Shown one piece after another: positions 46,226 to 54,468 of a stretch of 64,000 bases of DNA (the first letter of the stretch is position 1; every line of letters starts with the position of its first letter). The position numbers and the translations under genes are program-made. The notes beneath the pieces were generated by a model. It did no database searches and was not told the DNA's origin. It saw nothing but the letters and a program-made list of their open reading frames with translations. The DNA is taken from contig CAJFUB010000039.1 of the NCBI GenBank assembly GCA_904420095.1, positions 1-64,000 on the forward strand, given 5' to 3'. The DNA is from an uncultured Clostridia bacterium (GTDB lineage: Bacteria; Bacillota; Clostridia; UBA1212; UBA1255).

Positions 46226-46626
46226 TTACATTAATGTTTGCGAAGATATTTTGTGCGATGGTACGACGGAGGATATCGATTCCGTAGCAGGTGCAATCCA
46301 AGACGGATATATTGTGAAAAAGCAGGATGGATGTTTTTCGTAACGGTTCCTTTCTTCACTATAGAGCAAAAAACTGAATTTGATGCCATAGCAGATAAAT
46401 ATCTTGCGCCTCTTCTGCCGGAGTATTCTGAAATAATCAACAAATTGATCTCAGGCTATAAGAAATTGTTCCCTAAGCACTTAAAGGATGACGCCGATCG
46501 TATGTGCCATGATATGTTTATGGGATGTATGCGGTAATGATCGATTATGCACAAAGAACCGAAATAATTACAATGCCTTCACCGAATTGTTATTGTGATG
46601 TTTTAATTCAATTCAAACAAGCTTAA
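46215..46626 (+). pseudogene. Decayed 3' fragment of a sigma-like gene (paralogue of 46792)
   Basis: Read through two frameshifts, this segment encodes about 137 residues: ...SVAGAIQDGYIVKKQDG, then FFVTVPFFTIEQK...LLPEYSEIINKLISGYKK...MCHDMFMG, then YAVMIDYAQRTEI...VLIQFKQA. Helix and hydrophobic patterns align with the C-terminal 130 residues of the intact protein encoded at 46792 (AIECGYLYRDGD ... GLCKGFFEEDAKIVAEKI ... LTPPENG). Both breaks occur where GGATG stands in place of an expected GGAATG. The N-terminal part is absent; the transposase remnant abuts it. The 165 bp to the next gene hold no other feature that I can see. Confidence 0.65.
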
Positions 46627-46791
46627 TCAATATCACCGGAAACGAAAGTCTTCGGCGATATTTTCGTATTTGCGTGATGTTCAAGAAAATTTTAATAAAA
46701 TATGTTATAACAGCTCTAATCCCACCTAACAAATCGATTTTTTCACAGACTATATAGGTGAAAGCATTGATCAATCGCTTGGAGTGAAACC

Positions 46792-48417
46792 ATGAAAAAA
46801 CAAGAACTGCTGAGACAATTTGATGATGACCTGTTGGACAAGCTATTTGGGTTTTGTTATGTGCGTACCAACGACAGTTACGAAGCGCAAGAACTGTGTT
46901 CGGACATAGTCTTCGCCTTGGTTAGGGCAGTTCATACAGACGGAGAAATAACAAATTTGTATTCGTTTATTTGGAGAGTTGCCCGAAATGTGTATGCCGA
47001 TTTTTCAAACAATCGCAGAAAATATGTAGATACATTCTATGACGGCGATGCAGATGAAGTCTTGCAATTTGTCGCTGACGAAGAGCAAGAGGAGGATAGT
47101 GATGAGTTGCTCAACTCAGTTTATCGACGCATTGCATTCTTAACCAAAGCATATCGCGAAGTAATGATTATGTACTACATAGATGGTTTATCTACTGCAG
47201 AAATAGCAAAGCTACAAAATACCAGTGAGGGCGCCGTTCGTCAAAGATTGTTTTCAGCCAGACAAAAAATTAAAAGAGAGGTGGAAGAAATGGCAGAAAT
47301 CTATAATAGACCTTTGACTCTTGACAAAATTGATTACGTTATTTGGGGAACCGGAAATCCTATTTGGGGTGATCCTAGTACCGTTTGTTCCAGAATGTTT
47401 TCCAAGCATATCGTATGGCTTTGCCATAAAAAGCCGATGAGTGCATCTGAGATCGCTGAAGAACTAAATGTACCTACCGTTTACGTCGAGGAGGAGCTTG
47501 AAATTCTTGCAAAGGGGAAGAACGGTAAATATGGCCTCCTGCGTCGAATGGAAAACGGCAAATATGCTATCAACTTCATCCTGCTGGATAAGGAAGTAAT
47601 CGAAAAAGCACATGCATTGTACACCGATCAGCTTCCAAAGATTTGTGAAATCATTTTGGATTATATTGAAAAGCATAAAGATGAATATCTCTCCTTCCCG
47701 TATCTTAATAAGAAAGTTGACTTAAATCTGATCCTTTGGCAACAGGTTTTTACAATGTCTCGCGCTTTTTCTGACAATGTTGAGCGCATTCTTTCGGAAA
47801 AATACTTTTCACAGTACGGAAAGATTGAGCGTCCTTTTAGCGTGTTCGGATATGTTGATAATGGAAAGCACTACGGCGGAGGTTGGGACGGAGTAAACGC
47901 AACAAATGTATGCGGTTTCTCTAAAATCCACTTGGATAACATCTATATCACTCGTATTCAGAAGCATTTCGGTTGTGGTCTGAATGTTTCCGAGGATCCC
48001 CAGATTCAGTTGGCTCTCCGTGCTATCGACGGGCTCGATGTTTCAACGCTATCTGAAGCTGATAAGGAGCATGCTGCAAAGGCCATCGAGTGCGGCTATC
48101 TTTACCGCGATGGTGATATGCTCTATACTAAGATTCTCGTCTGTTCCATGAAGGACTCTGATCGTCTCTTTGAAATCAGCAAAGGTCTGTGCAAAGGTTT
48201 CTTTGAGGAAGATGCGAAGATCGTTGCAGAAAAAATTGCAACTCTGATCAAAAAGGTCGTTCCGGAATACTTGCTGGGAGAATGGAGACTTGCAAATAGA
48301 CTTGCAAATATGCCTGTCCTTGACGCTGTTGTGGAGGTGCTTATTGATAAAGGCATTCTTACCCCTCCGGAAAATGGTATTGGTGCAGAAGGTTGCTGGA
48401 TGAGCGTTATGAAATAA
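46792..48417 (+). CDS. Sigma-70 (ECF-like) factor with large C-terminal extension
   Basis: 541-residue protein. The first 165 residues are an ECF-like sigma factor: region 2 (about 10-80, FGFCYVRTNDSYEAQELCSDI, WRVARNVYADFSNNRR) and region 4 (about 112-165, VMIMYYIDGLSTAEIAKL, SEGAVRQRLFSARQKIKRE). Then follow a probable winged helix (about 204-255, MSASEIAEELNVPTVYVEEELEIL) and a 285-residue C-terminal domain I do not recognise. No membrane segment or anti-sigma gene is adjacent. Base composition is visibly more AT-rich than the flanking core genes. A dead C-terminal paralogue and a transposase remnant lie just upstream, pointing to an acquired island. Could sense a ligand through its C-terminal domain; that is inference. 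Confidence 0.82.
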   Translation: MKKQELLRQFDDDLLDKLFGFCYVRTNDSYEAQELCSDIVFALVRAVHTDGEITNLYSFIWRVARNVYADFSNNRRKYVDTFYDGDADEVLQFVADEEQEEDSDELLNSVYRRIAFLTKAYREVMIMYYIDGLSTAEIAKLQNTSEGAVRQRLFSARQKIKREVEEMAEIYNRPLTLDKIDYVIWGTGNPIWGDPSTVCSRMFSKHIVWLCHKKPMSASEIAEELNVPTVYVEEELEILAKGKNGKYGLLRRMENGKYAINFILLDKEVIEKAHALYTDQLPKICEIILDYIEKHKDEYLSFPYLNKKVDLNLILWQQVFTMSRAFSDNVERILSEKYFSQYGKIERPFSVFGYVDNGKHYGGGWDGVNATNVCGFSKIHLDNIYITRIQKHFGCGLNVSEDPQIQLALRAIDGLDVSTLSEADKEHAAKAIECGYLYRDGDMLYTKILVCSMKDSDRLFEISKGLCKGFFEEDAKIVAEKIATLIKKVVPEYLLGEWRLANRLANMPVLDAVVEVLIDKGILTPPENGIGAEGCWMSVMK

Positions 48418-48422
48418 TTTAT

Positions 48423-48455
48423 ACCGCCGAGAGCAGTGAGTTCTCGGCGGTTTTC
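48423..48455 (+). terminator. Terminator after sigma-like gene
   Basis: Perfect 10-bp stem ACCGCCGAGA/TCTCGGCGGT (48423-48432, 48442-48451) with a 9-nt loop and TTTTC tail, 5 bp past the stop codon. Confidence 0.88.
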
Positions 48456-48589
48456 ATAACAAAATCCGTTAGTATTCCATGTGTTCGAATAAATCGACCA
48501 AAATTTACGTATTTGGCAAAAAAACTATTTACAAACATATGTTCTTTATGATAAAAGGAAATTTCTTTTTATGAGGGACTACAGCTGAA

Positions 48590-48850
48590 TATGATGTCTT
48601 CGTAGAGGTATAGTCAGGTACAAGTCCGCTATACCGGCGGTATTCACCTTTCGGAGCGTACCGTGATTCGCCACCGTTGTTTTTTGTACTGTTTAAGGTG
48701 GCGTTGCGCCGACGCAAACAGTATGGTCTTTTGAAACATTCAAAGCCGTCACATATGAGCATCTGATTTGAAGCGAGAGCTAAGCTTTCGCCGATGATTC
48801 GTGTCGATATGTGGCGGCTTTATATTTTTCTCGTTGTACTTAACAACGAA
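48590..48850 (+). ncRNA. Candidate structured RNA with pseudoknot
   Basis: No credible gene lies in the 620-bp gap between 48418 and 49041, but pairing is dense. Seen directly: GGTATAG/CTATACC hairpin (48607-48613, 48629-48635); an H-type pseudoknot from interleaved perfect stems CGCCACC/GGTGGCG (48669-48675, 48697-48703) and TACTGTTT/AAACAGTA (48687-48694, 48716-48723); a 12-bp stem (48745-48756 with 48807-48818) holding an inner 8-bp hairpin (773-780/784-791 of the 48 kb block), followed by TTTATATTTTTC as a terminator-like end; and a 7-bp hairpin at 48831-48849. Strand is inferred from the T-tract. The family is unknown to me. The stretch from 48850 to 49041 has smaller hairpins only. Confidence 0.42.
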
Positions 48851-49041
48851 ATGACCGTCCGAATGGGATATGACTGTGCGATGACCTCCCTGTCGGGAGC
48901 GAGCCTGGCCACGCTACGGTGAGATTCCGAGGCAGGAACGACATTTGAGTAGAACGGCAAAAAAGCTCTTGAGCCGTAAAAGTCGGGATTTATCCAACAG
49001 AAAAGATTCTAACATGTCCGGCTTCGTTCGGGGCATTTCTA

Positions 49042-51348
49042 TCAAAAAACAGGAGCCGCATAGCTCATAGAGATCCATCCCAGATCCGTTCGTCCCCAAA
49101 GGCTTCCGCTCTCGGTCTGATACGTTTCATATACCGAAACGATCTCGTTTTGGTAATATAGGCCATACACGCTTCCTGTAACAGGATAGCTGCGCACGTT
49201 CAGCGCGCTGGCAGTAATCTTATAGCTCCCTGCCGCCGCCGTAAAAACGGCAGTATTTTGCAGAATTTCAAACGGATCTGTATTCAGCGCCGTATAGCCG
49301 TCGTCCTGAAAAATCACGAGCTTATAAGAGCCCGCCGGAAGAGCGGTTGTAGGAAAATACGCGGTTCCCCCTGCGCTGCTCACATACTGCCACAGCAAAG
49401 AAGGATTTTCCGCCTGATATACATTCTGTGAGATCGGATAAATCCCGATCCATGCCGTATCCGTCAGACTTCCTCCGCCATACGAGATCTTCATCGTTTC
49501 CCCTTTTATATAAGAAGCTGCGTTTGAAGAAACGACCGCCGTATTTGCAGACGATACGACTGTGAATGCCAATTTATCGCTGAGCGCAATATAGGCGTCG
49601 TCCCCGATCGTACAGAACAGGCGCGCATAGTAGCTTCCCGCCGGCAAAACATATGAAATTCCCTTGTCCGATTGATTTTGATTCGGAAACGTCATGACGG
49701 CGTTTCCGCTTTCGTCTGCGATGGCGTCCGCCCACAGAACGGAAACGGCGCCCTGCACATCCTCAGAGCGGTCGCTGTCGGCCGCGTTATAAATCCCGAG
49801 CCACACGCCCGTATAGGCAGGATGGACGATATCATATGCCGTAACGATCAGTTTGCTTCCCTGAATGTAGCTCTCACTCATGGAAATCGTTTTTTTGTAC
49901 GGAACGCAATACGGCGTCGTCAGATCTGCTGAAGACACCATTGCAAGCCAGCCGCCGTCCGTACGCCCCCATCTCTGTGTTCCGCCCATCACTTGAAGGT
50001 CGCAGATTTCGTAAATAGGAATCACGGCTCCCGCATCGAGCGTTTTCACAACGGCGCCGGTCTGCGGGACAGCGCGCACATTGATGGCCGTAACATTCGA
50101 TATCGTATACAGATCTGCGTCTCTGACATATGTCTGCGTTCCCTCCGTGACCGTAAAGAAAACGGGATCGCTGATTTTTACGTATGCGGAAAGACCGCCG
50201 CTGCAATAGGCGCGCACATAATAGCTTCCTGCGGTGAGAGAAGACGAATCGAAGGTCACGGAGCTGTTGCTTCCCACATATTCGTATACTCTTGCCTCAA
50301 CGCCTCCCGCAGTATAGGGATCCTCGACCTCTCCCTGCCGGTAAAGGCCGATCCATGCCTCGGGATAATTACCGGTGTTCCCCGTGTATACCGTGATCGG
50401 CGCGCCTTTTTCATAAGTCTGCGCATTGATCGAAATCGTTTCGTATCTGCGCGAAACGTAATCCATAGAAATCCAGCCGTCGTCCGTTCTTCCCCAGGAG
50501 CCGTCCGTCAGATATTCATAAATGGTTACAATCGAGCCGTTCGGATAAGAGCCCGTCTTTGCCGAGGAAGCGGTCGGATACTGCCGGATATTCAGCGCGG
50601 ATGCGGTCACTGTGTAGGTTCCGATATCCCATGTTGTCTCATAAGACAGCGCCGTGCCGCCGCCCGCGCCGTTCATTACGCCGTAATACACGATTTGGGA
50701 GGAGGTAAGCGCATAGGACCTTCGGAGCACCTGATTGCTCGCATTCCCCTCAATCGTATGTACATACCCGCCGCTGACGGATTCCACAATCCCCACATGC
50801 TGTCCGGACGCTGTTCCGGAGGAAGAAAAGAAGATAATATCGCCGGCCTGCGGGGTATAGGTATCTTTTGTCTTTTTCTCGATATGGAACGCATAGCTTC
50901 CGGAAAGCGACGGGTTGCCGCTGCAGGTCGCCATGCTGGAATTGTTAATCATACTTTCCGGAATTCCCGCCTGTCTTGCACACCAGCTGATAAACATCGC
51001 GCACCATGCATACCAGAAATTGCTGTCGCCGCGTACGCGCGGGCCGAACCAATACGCATATTCCGTATAATTTGCGGTGCCGGATGTGTTTCCGCCGCCG
51101 AGCTCGCTTCTGCTGTTCCCCTCGTGATAGCCGACCTGGGATGCGGCTACAAGCACGAGATCCGTTTTGGGATTGCCGGTAAGTGTGACGCCCGTAAGCC
51201 GTGAATAGTATACGCTGGAACGGTAATAAGAGGACGGTTCATACGTCATCGTTAAAGCCAGGACGTTTTCCATACGCAGCGGAAGCAGTCCCGCCGCGAT
51301 CGCGAACGTCAATACCGCAGAAAAAATGCGTCTTGCGAATTTCTTCAA
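49042..51348 (-). CDS. Secreted CHAP-domain cell-wall hydrolase with SH3 repeats
   Basis: Secreted protein of 768 residues. Signal peptide (about 1-32); CHAP amidase/peptidase domain (about 60-228) with catalytic Cys in YAWCAMFISWC (residue 116) and His in GQHVGIVES (about 184); then three SH3-like domains (about 245-298, 412-480, 711-766, each with ALNVR or INVR and RTDxGW) interleaved with three roughly 100-residue beta-repeats marked by W(I/L)GIY or WIGLY and (L)PAGSYY. It likely cleaves peptidoglycan while the repeats hold the wall. It starts at TTG 51348, 8 nt after GGAGG. No LPXTG or membrane anchor, so wall retention is by the repeats. Confidence 0.87.
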   Translation of the reverse strand: MKKFARRIFSAVLTFAIAAGLLPLRMENVLALTMTYEPSSYYRSSVYYSRLTGVTLTGNPKTDLVLVAASQVGYHEGNSRSELGGGNTSGTANYTEYAYWFGPRVRGDSNFWYAWCAMFISWCARQAGIPESMINNSSMATCSGNPSLSGSYAFHIEKKTKDTYTPQAGDIIFFSSSGTASGQHVGIVESVSGGYVHTIEGNASNQVLRRSYALTSSQIVYYGVMNGAGGGTALSYETTWDIGTYTVTASALNIRQYPTASSAKTGSYPNGSIVTIYEYLTDGSWGRTDDGWISMDYVSRRYETISINAQTYEKGAPITVYTGNTGNYPEAWIGLYRQGEVEDPYTAGGVEARVYEYVGSNSSVTFDSSSLTAGSYYVRAYCSGGLSAYVKISDPVFFTVTEGTQTYVRDADLYTISNVTAINVRAVPQTGAVVKTLDAGAVIPIYEICDLQVMGGTQRWGRTDGGWLAMVSSADLTTPYCVPYKKTISMSESYIQGSKLIVTAYDIVHPAYTGVWLGIYNAADSDRSEDVQGAVSVLWADAIADESGNAVMTFPNQNQSDKGISYVLPAGSYYARLFCTIGDDAYIALSDKLAFTVVSSANTAVVSSNAASYIKGETMKISYGGGSLTDTAWIGIYPISQNVYQAENPSLLWQYVSSAGGTAYFPTTALPAGSYKLVIFQDDGYTALNTDPFEILQNTAVFTAAAGSYKITASALNVRSYPVTGSVYGLYYQNEIVSVYETYQTESGSLWGRTDLGWISMSYAAPVF

Positions 51349-51472
51349 ATCAAAAACCTCCGTTCGAAATAAATTTATACGTTTACAGATCTGTCTGTTA
51401 GAATAGTATAAACGTCAACATTTGTAAACATATTTTTATATATCGAACGATATTTTCGATACGATTCGCACT

Positions 51473-52645
51473 TTAGCTGCCAATAGATAAGCGCGCTCCA
51501 AGCATTTCGCAGATCCGATGATATCTGTTCAGCACCGCTTCCCTTCTGCCGGATGTGCGGATCGCTTTGATCATAAGGTTTTTGGGAGTGTCGATAGGAG
51601 AAATATATTCCAGCATGGAAACGTCGTATCCATGGCCTTCCAGATACATCGCGCGCAGTCCGTCCGTCAGACTGTCCGCGATACGGGCTTTCAGTATGCC
51701 GTATTTTAAAATATCCTCAAATCCGTCCAGATGATACTGCGCATTCAGCTCCTTATGGCAGCAGGGAACACAGAGGATCCCGGGGATTTTATGATTCAGC
51801 GCAAACGTCAGCGCCTTGTCCGTAGCCGTATCGCAAGCATGCAGCGTAAGCAGCAGGTCGTATCCGGCGTCCGGCTCATAAGCGGCAATATCGGTCTCGA
51901 TAAATTTCATATTGGCATAGCGCAGCTTGTCCGCGATGCGCTTAGACTCCGCAATCACGCCGGCGTTACGGTCCAGTCCCGTAAAATAGCAGGGCTTTCC
52001 CAGTATTTCCTTGATATAAAAATTAAGCGCAAAAGACAAGTAGGATTTTCCGCAGCCGCAGTCGATGATCCGAAGCGCTTTTTTTCCGGCGGAGAGCCTG
52101 CGAAGCATCGGATCTGCCAGCTCGATAAAATGATCGATCTGATTATACTTTCGAATTTTATCGTTTCGGATTTTTCCGTTCTTCCCGAGGATTCCGATCG
52201 CTTCCAGCAGCGCCGCAGCCCGGTCGGGCTTGATGTAATATTCCCTGCTGCTCATTGCGGGCCCCGTTGCGGCCGGTTCCGCCGGCTCCGAGGCGTTTTT
52301 GCTTTCTGAGGATACGTTTCTCGCATCGGCGTATATCTGGATCCTTTTACCGCGTTCTATATAAGTAAAACGCATTTCGTCGAATTCCGGGATCTGCGTT
52401 TTTAGAAACGCCCGGAATGCCGCGAAATCCGTCCGATAGCTGTTTCCCATAAAGCGGTACGAAAGCGCGTCCCCGTCCGCTTCCGCTTTCAGCTCGTACG
52501 TTTTGTTCCCCGAGGAAAACTCGGCCTGTATCCCGAGAAAAAAGTCTCTTTCGTTTTCGTAGCGTCCCTGCAGGCCGGCAAAGAAACCCGTCCGCCAGGA
52601 GGATGCCGTTTTCAAACGCCGCGATATCTGCCTCGCTGATTTCAT
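51473..52645 (-). CDS. SAM-dependent methyltransferase, N-terminus uncertain
   Basis: Predicted class I methyltransferase of a Clostridial family (about 390 residues). The catalytic domain (about 165-340) has the SAM loop IIDCGCGKSYLSFALN and LTLHACDTATD, followed by VPCCHKELN and a C-terminal HTPKNL-like DTPKNLMIKA. The family targets RNA or small molecules; substrate unknown. The first 100 residues run out of frame over the 3' part of the rsuA-like gene (299-bp overlap), so the true start is unclear. The frame's ATG at 52645 has no ribosome site. See the overlap finding. Confidence 0.78.
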   Translation of the reverse strand: MKSARQISRRLKTASSWRTGFFAGLQGRYENERDFFLGIQAEFSSGNKTYELKAEADGDALSYRFMGNSYRTDFAAFRAFLKTQIPEFDEMRFTYIERGKRIQIYADARNVSSESKNASEPAEPAATGPAMSSREYYIKPDRAAALLEAIGILGKNGKIRNDKIRKYNQIDHFIELADPMLRRLSAGKKALRIIDCGCGKSYLSFALNFYIKEILGKPCYFTGLDRNAGVIAESKRIADKLRYANMKFIETDIAAYEPDAGYDLLLTLHACDTATDKALTFALNHKIPGILCVPCCHKELNAQYHLDGFEDILKYGILKARIADSLTDGLRAMYLEGHGYDVSMLEYISPIDTPKNLMIKAIRTSGRREAVLNRYHRICEMLGARLSIGS

Positions 52646-53066
52646 GCTCCAGGCTGCAAAAATACCTCTTGCTCACATGCTTTGCCGGAGAAATCACCTG
52701 ATGAATGTAATCGCCGTCGTTTGTCAGAATCAAAAAGCCCTCGCTGTCCTTATCCAGGCGTCCTGCCGGTGAAACGCGATAATGCGCATATTCCCCTGCT
52801 ACAAGATCCGCCGCCGTAACTGCGCCTCCCCGGTCCTCTGAGGCGGAGAGGACGCCAGAGGGCTTATTCATCATGAGATAGACGAACGGCCGGTAAAAAA
52901 CGCGCTCTGAGCGGACGAAGACCTGATCGTTTTGTTCGTCTACAGCCATAGCGCAATCCGCCGCGGGTATTCCGTTTACCGTCACGGCGCCCTCAGAAAT
53001 CATTTTTTTCACTTCTTTGCGGGTGCCGCGTCCCATATTGGAAAGAAATCGGTCCAAACGGATCAA
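52347..53066 (-). CDS. RsuA-like pseudouridine synthase, abnormal C-terminus
   Basis: 16S-type RNA pseudouridine synthase. The N-terminal S4 domain (about 1-50, RLDRFLSNMG...KKMISEGAVTVNG) and the catalytic Asp in SPAGRLDKDSEGFLILTNDG are intact, up to GILLADGFLCRPA at about residue 150. Beyond this the frame yields an Arg/Gly/Ser-rich 85-residue tail with none of the expected EGKFHQVKRM region. In that stretch the methyltransferase frame looks like the real coding frame. A deletion or frameshift has probably removed the C-terminus, so activity is doubtful. It starts at ATG 53066, overlapping the rsmF-like stop by 4 bp. Confidence 0.7.
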   Translation of the reverse strand: MIRLDRFLSNMGRGTRKEVKKMISEGAVTVNGIPAADCAMAVDEQNDQVFVRSERVFYRPFVYLMMNKPSGVLSASEDRGGAVTAADLVAGEYAHYRVSPAGRLDKDSEGFLILTNDGDYIHQVISPAKHVSKRYFCSLEHEISEADIAAFENGILLADGFLCRPAGTLRKRKRLFSRDTGRVFLGEQNVRAESGSGRGRAFVPLYGKQLSDGFRGIPGVSKNADPGIRRNAFYLYRTR

Positions 53067-54454
53067 AGCATGCGCCTCCAGCCTTTAGGGTATAAATTTT
53101 TCAGGGTGCCTCCGCTGAGGATTCCCATGCCGATCACGTGGCGGCCTACGCAGATCGCCGACCATCCGTCCTCCGCTTCGATTCCAGTCAGCGTTTCTCC
53201 GCGCAAATAACGCTTTAAAGCCTCGTCCTGCCAGGGAAAGCTGATTTTCCTGCGAAAAAATTCGCCGTACGACGTTGCGAACTGCTGATAGGGTTTAAAT
53301 TTACCGTAATTCAGGTCTCCAAGCCGCAAGCCGATTTTAGGCGCCTTGATTCCGTCTAAGACTGGAGGCAGACAAGGCAGATAATACAGCGCGCTTCCGG
53401 CGGTATAATAGAATCCCTCCGGAATCTCTCCATATAGATTCTTTTTCCAAAACGCCGCAAATTCCGCAGGCGCTTCTCGGCAGATCTGGTAGCTTTGCGT
53501 TTTTGACACGCGGGAGTCTTCGGAACGCACTTCGTATTCCGATGACTGTTTTTCGAGCAGAGCCGCAAAATGCCCTTCTCCGTTCAATTTATGAGGCCAC
53601 AGGCGTGCCGCCTCCCGCATTCCGTTCAGACCGTCCTCCACGCCGCCCGGCTTGACAAGCGGGACGAGAAAATATTCCGGATGGCGGCTCATGAACGAAC
53701 GGATCATCTCCTCGTCCTCTCTCGGATCAAACGTGCAGGTCGAATACAGCAGGCGGCCGCCGGGCTTGATAAGCCGGTGCGCGGCCTCCAGGATTTCCTG
53801 CTGAAGCTTCATGCAGAGCTCCGTTTTGAATTTTCCCCAGCTTTTGACGGCCTCCGCATCCTTTCGGAACATTCCTTCACCGGAGCAGGGCGCGTCTATA
53901 AGGATTTTATCAAAATACTCGGAAAAATTCGGCCAGAGCCGGTCCGGCGGTTCGTTCGTCACGACCGCATTTCGTACGCCCGCGAGCTCAAGATTGTAAA
54001 TCAGCGCCTTTACCCGTTCCTCGCTGACATCATTGGCGACCAGCAGCCCCGTTCCCTTTAGCTTCGCGGCAAGCTTCGTGCTCTTCCCGCCCGGCGCCGC
54101 ACACAGATCCAAAACCTTGTCTCCCGGCTTTACGTCAAGCTGCTCGGCAGGATACATTGCGCTCGGTTCCTGAAGATAATACAGGCCGGCATGGTAAAAC
54201 GGCAGCTTTCCGGGCTGTTCCGCACCCCTTCCATCAAACGGATCGTAATAAAATCCGTCCGACGTCCAGGGGATCCTCTCGCCGATTCCAATGCATTCGC
54301 CAAGCTCCGCAATAAATTCGTCCGTCGTTATCTTCAGCGTATTGACGCGGACTCCAAAAGCGCGCGCCGCATCCAGCGCCTGCCGGTAACGCGCAAACTC
54401 TTCTTCCCCGAGAAGCTCGGTCATTTTATTTGTATACTCCAGAGGCAGCTCCAA
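53063..54454 (-). CDS. RsmB/RsmF-type rRNA cytosine-C5 methyltransferase
   Basis: Methylates C5 of cytosine in rRNA using SAM. SAM loop LDLCAAPGGKSTKLAA, the general Cys in LIDAPCSGEGMF and the catalytic Cys in YSTCTF are present. The C-terminal region (about 300-463) matches the RsmF/YebU PUA-like extension. TTG 54454 (MELPLEYTNKM) sits 10 nt after AAAGG and gives 463 residues; TTG 54472 is possible. It is translationally coupled to the pseudouridine synthase gene downstream. Confidence 0.93.
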   Translation of the reverse strand: MELPLEYTNKMTELLGEEEFARYRQALDAARAFGVRVNTLKITTDEFIAELGECIGIGERIPWTSDGFYYDPFDGRGAEQPGKLPFYHAGLYYLQEPSAMYPAEQLDVKPGDKVLDLCAAPGGKSTKLAAKLKGTGLLVANDVSEERVKALIYNLELAGVRNAVVTNEPPDRLWPNFSEYFDKILIDAPCSGEGMFRKDAEAVKSWGKFKTELCMKLQQEILEAAHRLIKPGGRLLYSTCTFDPREDEEMIRSFMSRHPEYFLVPLVKPGGVEDGLNGMREAARLWPHKLNGEGHFAALLEKQSSEYEVRSEDSRVSKTQSYQICREAPAEFAAFWKKNLYGEIPEGFYYTAGSALYYLPCLPPVLDGIKAPKIGLRLGDLNYGKFKPYQQFATSYGEFFRRKISFPWQDEALKRYLRGETLTGIEAEDGWSAICVGRHVIGMGILSGGTLKNLYPKGWRRML

Positions 54455-54468
54455 TGCTCCAAATCCTT

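Noticed and set aside
48529-48762. 77-residue minus-strand ORF in the sigma-like/CHAP gap
   Set aside because: No ribosome site, composition unlike a protein, and it lies across the perfect stems of the structured block; more likely a shadow of a structured RNA.
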